Assembly (NCBI GenBank): GCA_026001225.1
Contig: BNZQ01000076.1
Location: 1 to 6,330, forward strand
Length of the DNA stretch: 6,330 bases
From: Clostridia bacterium
GTDB taxonomy: Bacteria > Bacillota > Clostridia > Christensenellales > DUVY01
Direction of reading: 5' to 3'
The notes under the pieces were generated by a model, which was given only the letters and a program-made list of their open reading frames with translations, ran no database searches and was not told the DNA's origin. Shown here piece by piece: positions 1 through 5,600 of the stretch (position 1 is its first letter; every line of letters begins with the position of its first letter). The position numbers and the translations under genes were made by a program.

Positions 1-1264
1 TATACGCCGCCGTATAGCCGTCGAACAGCAAGGTGCGGCCGCTCGACCGGAAGACGTACGCCGCCGCGCCGACGTCCACGGTCAGCACGTTGTACTGCGC
101 TTCGGTCATCTGGCTGGCCAAAAAACGGTCGTAGATCAATTTATACAATTTGTATTGCGCCGGACCGATCAGGTTTTTAACGCTGTCGGGCGTGCGCTCG
201 ATCGAAATCGGGCGGATCGCCTCGTGCGCGTCCTGCGCGCCCTTTTTACTGGCGTAGAAATTCGGCTTCTCGGGCGCGTAGCGCGGCCCGAACTTCCCGC
301 GGATAAACGACAGGGTCTCCTCCTGCGCTTCCTTGCTGACCCGCGTGGAGTCGGTACGGATATAGGTTACAAGGGCGGTCTTGCCCTCGCCGCCCAAGCT
401 TACGCCCTCGTATAATTCCTGCGCGGTGCTTTGGGTCTGTTTCAGATTAAAGCCCAATTTATTCAGCGCGTCCTGCTGCATCGTGCTGGTGATAAAGGGC
501 GCGGGCGCGTGGGATTTGGCGACCGTCCGCTTGACCGATTTTACGGTATACGCCGCGCCGTTTAAATCGTTTAAAACGGCGTCCATTTCGGCTTTGGACG
601 CAGGCTTGATCTTTTTGCCGTCCTTGAGCGCGAGGGCGGCTTTGAAAATCAAATCCTTTTCGGGGCCGGACAATTTATTCAAGAAAGCGGTCAGCGTCCA
701 ATATTCCTCGGGCTTGAAGTTCAGGATTTCGCGTTCGCGGTCGGTGACCAATTTCAGAGTGACCGACTGCACGCGCCCGCCCGACAGATTGCTGGCGATC
801 TTTTTACAGAGCAGGGGCGACAGCTTGTACCCCACCAGCCGGTCGACGACGCGGCGCGCCTGCTGGGCGTTGACCAAATTGATATCGACCGCGCGCGGCG
901 ACGCCAGCGCGTTCTGCACGGCGTTTTTGCTGATTTCATTGAATACGATCCTGCAAGGGGATTCGGGCCCGATATTCAAAATATTGCACAAATGCCAGCT
1001 GATCGCCTCGCCCTCGCGGTCGGGGTCGGTAGCCAGCAAAATCCCGTCGGCTTTTTCGGCCTTGTCCTTTAATTCTGACACAATGTCCTTTTTGTCGGGC
1101 ATAATCTCGTATTTGGGCGTAAAATTGTTCTTTACGTCCACGCCGATCGTCTTTTCGGGCAAGTCGCGCACGTGCCCCTTGGTGGCGAACACCCGATACC
1201 CCTGTCCCAGATATTTCTCAATCGTTTCCTTTTTGCCCGCGCCCTCGATGATCACTAATTTCAT
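1..1264 (-). CDS. topA: DNA topoisomerase I (type IA), N-terminal part, cut by window edge
   Basis: TopA relaxes negatively supercoiled DNA by transient single-strand cleavage through a 5'-phosphotyrosyl link. The visible 421 codons start MKLVIIEGAGKK and hold the Toprim domain (about residues 1-115) with the acidic DPDREGE motif at residues 80-86 (Mg2+ site), the VNAQQARRVVDRLVGY block, LSGGRVQSV, and the catalytic tyrosine in VTYIRTDSTR (Tyr301), followed by DAHEAIRP. The remaining C-terminal part, including any zinc-ribbon domains, lies outside. The ATG at 1262-1264 is preceded in frame by a stop four codons upstream, so it is the first possible start. It follows dprA on the same strand after 199 bases, an order common in Firmicutes. 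One oddity: the usual ESPAKAKTI segment reads EGAGKKETI; the essential Glu (7) and Lys (11) equivalents are kept. Identification is very secure. Confidence 0.97.
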   Translation of the reverse strand, partial: MKLVIIEGAGKKETIEKYLGQGYRVFATKGHVRDLPEKTIGVDVKNNFTPKYEIMPDKKDIVSELKDKAEKADGILLATDPDREGEAISWHLCNILNIGPESPCRIVFNEISKNAVQNALASPRAVDINLVNAQQARRVVDRLVGYKLSPLLCKKIASNLSGGRVQSVTLKLVTDREREILNFKPEEYWTLTAFLNKLSGPEKDLIFKAALALKDGKKIKPASKAEMDAVLNDLNGAAYTVKSVKRTVAKSHAPAPFITSTMQQDALNKLGFNLKQTQSTAQELYEGVSLGGEGKTALVTYIRTDSTRVSKEAQEETLSFIRGKFGPRYAPEKPNFYASKKGAQDAHEAIRPISIERTPDSVKNLIGPAQYKLYKLIYDRFLASQMTEAQYNVLTVDVGAAAYVFRSSGRTLLFDGYTAAY

Positions 1265-1280
1265 TGTCGTTTTTTAGTCA

Positions 1281-1285
1281 CTCCT
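1281..1285 (-). promoter_or_regulatory. Shine-Dalgarno sequence of topA with unusually long spacing
   Basis: On the minus strand AGGAG stands 16 bases before the topA ATG, well beyond the usual 5-9. No better purine-rich match lies closer; the spacer is ACT/AAAAAACGACA-like and A-rich. The start itself is fixed by homology and by the in-frame stop just upstream, so either the site works inefficiently or the leader RNA structure shortens the effective distance. Confidence 0.55.
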
Positions 1286-1324
1286 ATTTTTTTAAACTGA
1301 AAAGTGAAAACTGAAAGTTTCGGT

Positions 1325-1363
1325 CGATTGCAAATCGCAGGGGCCGGCAGCGTGCGCCGGCCC
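1325..1363. other. Two hairpins in the topA leader
   Basis: GGGCCGGC (1341-1348) and GCCGGCCC (1356-1363) form an 8-bp GC-only stem with a 7-base loop. Directly beside it CGATT (1325-1329) and AATCG (1333-1337) can form a small stem with a GCA loop. On the minus strand no T-run follows the GC stem, so it does not look like an intrinsic terminator. If topA starts from the promoter at 1391-1420, both lie in its roughly 120-base 5' untranslated region. Confidence 0.6.
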
Positions 1364-1390
1364 GTCATCGGCGGGTAAGGTACTTACGGC

Positions 1391-1420
1391 ATAATAAAAG
1401 CCGCTTCTTCGACAGGTCAA
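1391..1420 (-). promoter_or_regulatory. Putative sigma-A promoter of topA
   Basis: Reading the minus strand, TTGACC (1415-1420; 5 of 6 to the -35 consensus) is followed after 18 bases by TATTAT (1391-1396; 5 of 6 to the -10 consensus). Transcription would begin near 1384, giving topA a leader of about 120 bases. One arm of the 19-base inverted repeat starts only four bases upstream of the -35 box. Confidence 0.6.
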
Positions 1421-1463
1421 CAATTTTCAGTTTTCACTTTTCACTTGTTTAAGTTTTCATCTT

Positions 1464-2345
1464 TCATTTATTTGTGACGGCGGCCTGATAGAAATTCCCC
1501 GGCAGCTTCTCGATCACGCCCGACAACTCCATTGTAAACAGCAGGGAATTCAGCCGCTGCAATTCGATTCCGGTCTTTTCAATCAGCCCGTTCAAATGAA
1601 GCGGCCCGTCCTTGCACACTATATTTAAAACTTTTTCTTGCTCAATGTCAAGCTGCAGAGCGGTGATTTTCTCATTCTTCACATAATCTTGACCCAAAGC
1701 GCGGAAAATGTCCGCGCCGGACGTGACCATATGCGCGTGTCCCGCCCGGATCAGCCGGTTCGTCCCCGCCGATTCCGGCGAAAAGATGCCGCCCGGCACG
1801 GCGAACACCTCGCGCCCTTGGTCGAGCGCGTCGTAGGCCGTGATCAGCGCGCCGCTTTTTTCGCCCGCCTCTGTCACCAGCACGCCCAAGGACAGCGCGG
1901 CGATGATCCTGTTCCGCGCGGGGAACTGATGCTTTAGGGGCGGCATGCCGGGCTCGTACTCCGTCAAAACCAAGCCCTTTTCGGCGATGCGCCGAAACAG
2001 ATCCGCGTTTTCGGCGGGATAGATATGGTCAAAGCCGCTGCCCAACACGGCGACCGTCCCGCCGCCCTTTGCCAGCGCGGTTTCGTGAGCGACCGTATCC
2101 ACGCCGCGCGCCATGCCGCTGACGACCGTCAGCCCGTTGCGCACGCAATCGGCGGTCAGCGTTTCCGTCACGTCGCGGCCGTATCTTGTCATGCGCCGCG
2201 TGCCGACGACCGCGATACAGTTCGTTTTCAACAGAGAAACGTCGCCCAAACAATACAGCCGTTCGGGCGGGTCGTGCAGAACCTGAAAATCGGGAAAGTC
2301 CCTATGTGTTTTATCGAGGATTACGATGTCGTTCGGTAAACTCAT
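1464..2345 (-). CDS. dprA: DNA-processing protein DprA/Smf
   Basis: DprA binds incoming single-stranded DNA and loads RecA on it during natural transformation; it is also found in species not known to be competent. The 293-residue protein shows the Rossmann-like DprA fold: VVGTRR (46-51), VVSGMARGVDTVAH (74-87), FPARNRII (141-148), SGALITAYDALDQGREVFAVPG (written in parts: 164-185) and AGTNRLIRAG (193-202). A C-terminal winged-helix segment spans about 235-288. It starts almost directly at the segment leading into the Rossmann fold (FPDFQVLHDPPERL), so the N-terminal SAM/HhH-like domain of many DprA proteins is missing. The ATG is preceded by GAAAGG six bases upstream. It sits upstream of topA on the same strand, and no T-run terminator is seen between them, so partial co-transcription is likely. 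Confidence 0.96.
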   Translation of the reverse strand: MSLPNDIVILDKTHRDFPDFQVLHDPPERLYCLGDVSLLKTNCIAVVGTRRMTRYGRDVTETLTADCVRNGLTVVSGMARGVDTVAHETALAKGGGTVAVLGSGFDHIYPAENADLFRRIAEKGLVLTEYEPGMPPLKHQFPARNRIIAALSLGVLVTEAGEKSGALITAYDALDQGREVFAVPGGIFSPESAGTNRLIRAGHAHMVTSGADIFRALGQDYVKNEKITALQLDIEQEKVLNIVCKDGPLHLNGLIEKTGIELQRLNSLLFTMELSGVIEKLPGNFYQAAVTNK

Positions 2346-2351
2346 AACGCG

Positions 2352-2388
2352 CCTTTCTCATAGTAACAGAAAATCGCCGCGCGGTCAA
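2352..2388 (-). promoter_or_regulatory. Putative extended -10 promoter of dprA overlapping its ribosome binding site region
   Basis: On the minus strand TTGACC (2383-2388) lies 17 bases before TACTAT (2360-2365), and the bases TGT just before the -10 box give an extended TGn motif. Expected initiation near 2353-2354 would fall inside the dprA Shine-Dalgarno word GAAAGG (2352-2357), leaving a leader of only eight or nine bases before the ATG at 2345. Either the message is nearly leaderless or another promoter further upstream supplies the full ribosome binding site. Confidence 0.5.
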
Positions 2389-2400
2389 ATGTTTTAACGG

Positions 2401-2459
2401 GTGAAAGGTGAAATGCTTCGCAAAGTGAAAGGTGAAAGATAACGGATCAGGTGAAAGGT
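2401..2459. repeat. GTGAAAGGTGAAA repeat units
   Basis: The 13-mer GTGAAAGGTGAAA occurs at 2401-2413 and again at 2425-2437, with a third partial copy GTGAAAGGT at 2451-2459. The first two are separated by TGCTTCGCAAA, which contains the mini-palindrome TGC-TTC-GCA. The unit is itself a doubled GGTGAAA-like heptamer. The array is 12 bases upstream of the dprA -35 box. I see no coding signal in it. Confidence 0.8.
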
Positions 2460-2460
2460 A

Positions 2461-2528
2461 GCGGATTTTAGAACACGGGGCTTTATCGTCAGGGGCGACC
2501 CTTTGGGCGCCCCGCGTCCTTTATCCGC
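2461..2528. repeat. Imperfect inverted repeat with strong internal GC hairpin
   Basis: GCGGAT (2461-2466) is mirrored by ATCCGC (2523-2528), and ACACGGGGC (2473-2481 region) by GCCCCGCGT (2509-2517) with one mismatch, so the segment can fold end to end with imperfections. Inside, GGGGCG-A-CCC (2492-2501) pairs with GGG-CGCCCC (2505-2513) around a TTT loop: nine base pairs with one bulged A. No T-run follows on either strand, so I call it a palindromic intergenic repeat and not a terminator. Confidence 0.55.
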
Positions 2529-2533
2529 CGCCT

Positions 2534-2634
2534 TGTCATTTCGACCGAGCGAAGCGAGCGGAGAAATCCCCGACAACTTTATTCGGTCGGAGATCTCTCC
2601 GCTCCGCACGTTCCGTGCTCCGGTCGAGATGACA
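2534..2634. mobile_element. MITE/REP-like palindromic element with terminal inverted repeats
   Basis: The left end TGTCATTTCGACC (2534-2546) matches the reverse complement of the right end GGTCGAGATGACA (2622-2634) at 12 of 13 positions. Further in, GAGCGGAGAAATC on the left answers GAGATCTCTCCGCTC on the right, and the right arm has its own stem GCACG-TTC-CGTGC (2606-2618). The 101-base unit has no coding capacity. Elements with very similar ends are, from general experience, scattered through intergenic DNA of many anaerobic gut bacteria; I cannot check copy number here. No clear flanking target duplication is visible. Confidence 0.65.
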
Positions 2635-2672
2635 GTTACTTTGCGCTCACTTCATTTCGGAACAAAACGCGG

Positions 2673-2697
2673 AGAGAAAAAGGGCGGGAACGGCCCT
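2673..2697 (-). terminator. Weak intrinsic terminator of the MACPF lipoprotein gene
   Basis: On the minus strand AGGGC (2693-2697) pairs with GCCCT (2681-2685) around a seven-base loop, followed by a T-run ending in TTTTCTCT. The stem starts with the last two bases of the TAG stop codon (2696-2698), so a terminating ribosome would cover it. The short five-bp stem makes it a modest terminator. Confidence 0.5.
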
Positions 2698-5600
2698 ATT
2701 TCACCGCCGTGACCGTGATCCTCGTGTGACCCAACATATAGGAGTTAGCGCCGTTACCGTGCGAACTCCAAAACAACCCTATGTAAGGATGCACCATATC
2801 ATCTATATTAACCGTTGCGGTCGCTGTAAGATGAGTGAACCAAGCGGTGTCTATACTGCCTTGCGTATGCTCTTCTAAGTGCGAATGAATGACTGCATAG
2901 TCTTTCGGCAATTTGATCCCCATATTAGTTGTCGTATAGCCCGTCCACGTGGCTATCGTTAAGTCCTGATAACCGTCGTCTACTTCGCGCATGTCGAAAT
3001 CCACAAAAATAGTAAATTTCGTATAGCCCCACGCTCTCAAACTCGCTTTATCCAAATCATAAGCTACCTGATCAAGCGCCATGATTGCAAACCCCAATCC
3101 TTGCATGTACCCCAATACTTGCACCTCTTCTCCCTTTCTGACCTCGTCATAGTAAACGGTTTTGACCCAAATCGGCGTGATTGTTTTATCCCCCGTGCTT
3201 CCCAACGGAATGCCCGCGATATCCCACTTTCCGGCATACCCGTCCCGCACCGGCGCGGTGAACGTGATCTCGTCCTCGATCGTATACGTCCCGACGTTTG
3301 AGGTCGTTCCGCCCGACGGCAGATCATAGTTTATCTCGTAGGCGATCAGCGTCCATACCGCGGCGACCGTTTTATTTCCGTACGTCCCTTCCGAGATAAA
3401 TCCGGGATCCCACGCGCCGGTATAGCCCGTGCGCTCCGGCGCGGAAAAGGTGATCTTGTTCACAATCGTGTACTTGAGGGGATTGTCGGCGGGATTGGTT
3501 CCGTTCAGTAGGTTCGTATACGTTATCTCGTATTCGATCGGCGTCCACACCGCCGTAATGGTCCTATCCCCCACGCTGCCCTGCGGAATGCCGACGGTCG
3601 TCCAGCTTCCGGTATATCCCGCGCGCTCCGGCGCGGAAAAGACTATATCCTCGCTCTCGACCGTATAGACCGCGGGATTGGAATGCGTCCCGCCTTCTGT
3701 CAAATTCTCGTACGTTACCGTGAAAACGGCGGGCGACCATCCGGCGTACAGCGTCATATCCGCGACGACGACGCGGGCGTCGAAATTCCATACGTTTTGC
3801 AGCCCCGCGTCCGTGTACCAGTTCCCGATATAGTACCCTTTTTTGGCGACGGACGTTCCAGACGGACGGGCGACGAGGTCGCCGTACACATAGGAAGCCT
3901 CCGTAAAGTCCGGCGTTTCCGGCGTATTCGTTACGAACAGGACGCTCAACGTATTCACGACCCATCTCGCGTACAGCGTCAAATTGCCCGTTACGGTTTC
4001 GGTCGCGGGATTCACCCTGTCGGCCTCGCCGAAGTCCGCGCTCGTAAACCAACCGCCGAAAACCTTGCCGTTAGGCGCGTTCAAAATTTCGGGCTGCGGA
4101 ACGGGCGAGGTTCCGTGGCCGACGTTGTAAAACGCGCGGTCGTCCGCCGTGCTGCCCGTGTTCGCGTAATACTGCACCGTATACCGATTCAATGTAAATT
4201 TGGCGTATATCTTCAAGCCGTCTTGATATTCCGCGCCGGCAAAGGAAAATACGGTCTGAAAATTCGCGTCCGCGTACCACCCGCCAAAGGTATACCCTTC
4301 CTTTTCCTCCGCGAAAGCGGCGGGAGCCGTCAACGCGAAGCCTTTTTCGACGTCGGTATACAACGTACCGATCACGCGCTGCCCATCGTACAGCGGTACG
4401 CCGTACTGCGTCGGCGTCCATTGGGCGTACAGCGTCAAATTTCCGTCGACGGGCGTATTGTTAAAATCAAACGGCAGCTTGCGCGCCCCGTCCGTGTACC
4501 ACCCCGCAAAGGTGTAATATTGACGCGCGGGGTTCAAAGGCCGGGGAATCAGCGCGTTTTCGTTGACGCCGAACAGGGGCGCGACCGGGGAGCCGGGACT
4601 GGATTCAAAGAATACCGAGTATACCCGGTTGACCCGAATCCGAATCGTCTGCCGGACGGAGCCCGCGCCGACCGTGACCTCCAATATCGTGTTGTTGGGC
4701 GCAGAGCTCTCGATCGTCAGCTCGCCGCTGTTGCTGATCGTCGCGTATTGGTTTTGCACCAACGAATACGTGGCGGTATACCCCAACGCGTCCTCGGGAT
4801 AGACCAAAAACGTAATTTGCGCCGAGCTGCCCGTATTGGCCGTAAAGACGCCGTCCGCGCCGACCGTTTGGTTGTTGACCCGCACGTTTCCTATGCTTTC
4901 CGGCACCTTGATTTCGCGTATCCCGTACCGGTTCATCATGTCGTTATAGGAATCCACGCCGTATTTAAAGAAATACGCTTGCAGCTGTTGCGCGCGCGTA
5001 CCCGTCCGCGCCACGCCCGTTTCGTCGATATAGCCGAATTTCACTTCGATATCCTTTTCCGTTTCGATCAAATCCCAAATTTGCCAGAGCGACGAGGCAT
5101 CCTTGATGCCCATCAGCGCGGGCTTGTCGTTCAGGGATTTTTCCCACGCCGCGTAATTTGGGGCGATGTCCATGTCGCTCAGCATACCGAAATTGTCGCC
5201 GCCGATCACGCCCAGCGTATTGGAAATATTGATATGCTGCTCCGAGGCCTCCTTACGGTAGCCGCCCTCGACACCCACGTTGGTTTTTCCCACGAGATAC
5301 CGAACCTCGACGTCCACCTTGGCGGCGATATCCAACAGGCTCTTTTTTTCCTCGCTCTCCATATGGTAATACGAGGTCAGCCGCCCGCCCATCACCGCGC
5401 TGGTGATAAAGTGGGTGCCGTAACGGTCAAACAAAGCGGAGGGCGAAACGGAAGCGTCGTACAAATCCTTTTTGAAACCGTCGGCAAGAATGCTTCTGTA
5501 CGTGTCCAAATCGCTCTGCAGAATCAAATAGTGGCTTTGATTGTAAATATCGATGCCGTAAAAATATTCCGAATTCGTTTTTTCGTTCGTCGCGCTCACC

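Larger units (their letters stand above)
1298..1443. repeat. Perfect 19-base inverted repeat flanking the topA promoter and leader
   Basis: The word TGAAAAGTGAAAACTGAAA at 1298-1316 recurs as its exact reverse complement at 1425-1443, enclosing 108 bases. The arms are AT-rich and built from GTGAAA/CTGAAA steps, while the interior contains GC hairpins and the putative topA promoter. The arrangement resembles a small non-autonomous element with terminal inverted repeats that has settled between dprA and topA, but no target-site duplication is obvious. In a read-through transcript from dprA the arms could pair as a 19-bp stem. Confidence 0.75.

Noticed and set aside
381..1277. 298-codon open frame on the plus strand
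   Set aside because: Antisense to topA, whose minus-strand translation shows every TopA motif; low-complexity Ser/Leu/Arg composition.
1262..1282. Tiny GTG-started reading frame overlapping the topA ATG by ATGA (translational coupling)
   Set aside because: Its GTG overlaps the AGGAG itself, so it could not use that ribosome binding site; only six codons long.
1325..1363. Intrinsic terminator between dprA and topA
   Set aside because: The GC hairpin is strong but no T-run follows on the minus strand.
2401..2459. CRISPR-like array
   Set aside because: Units are only 13 bases with no regular unique spacers, and no cas genes are present.
2394..2609. 71-codon open frame on the minus strand
   Set aside because: It is a translation of the repeat elements (GTGAAAGGTGAAA units and the TGTCATTTCGACC element) with no domain and no convincing ribosome binding site.
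2503..2712. 69-codon open frame on the plus strand
   Set aside because: Again translated repeat DNA, running into the end of the MACPF gene on the other strand.
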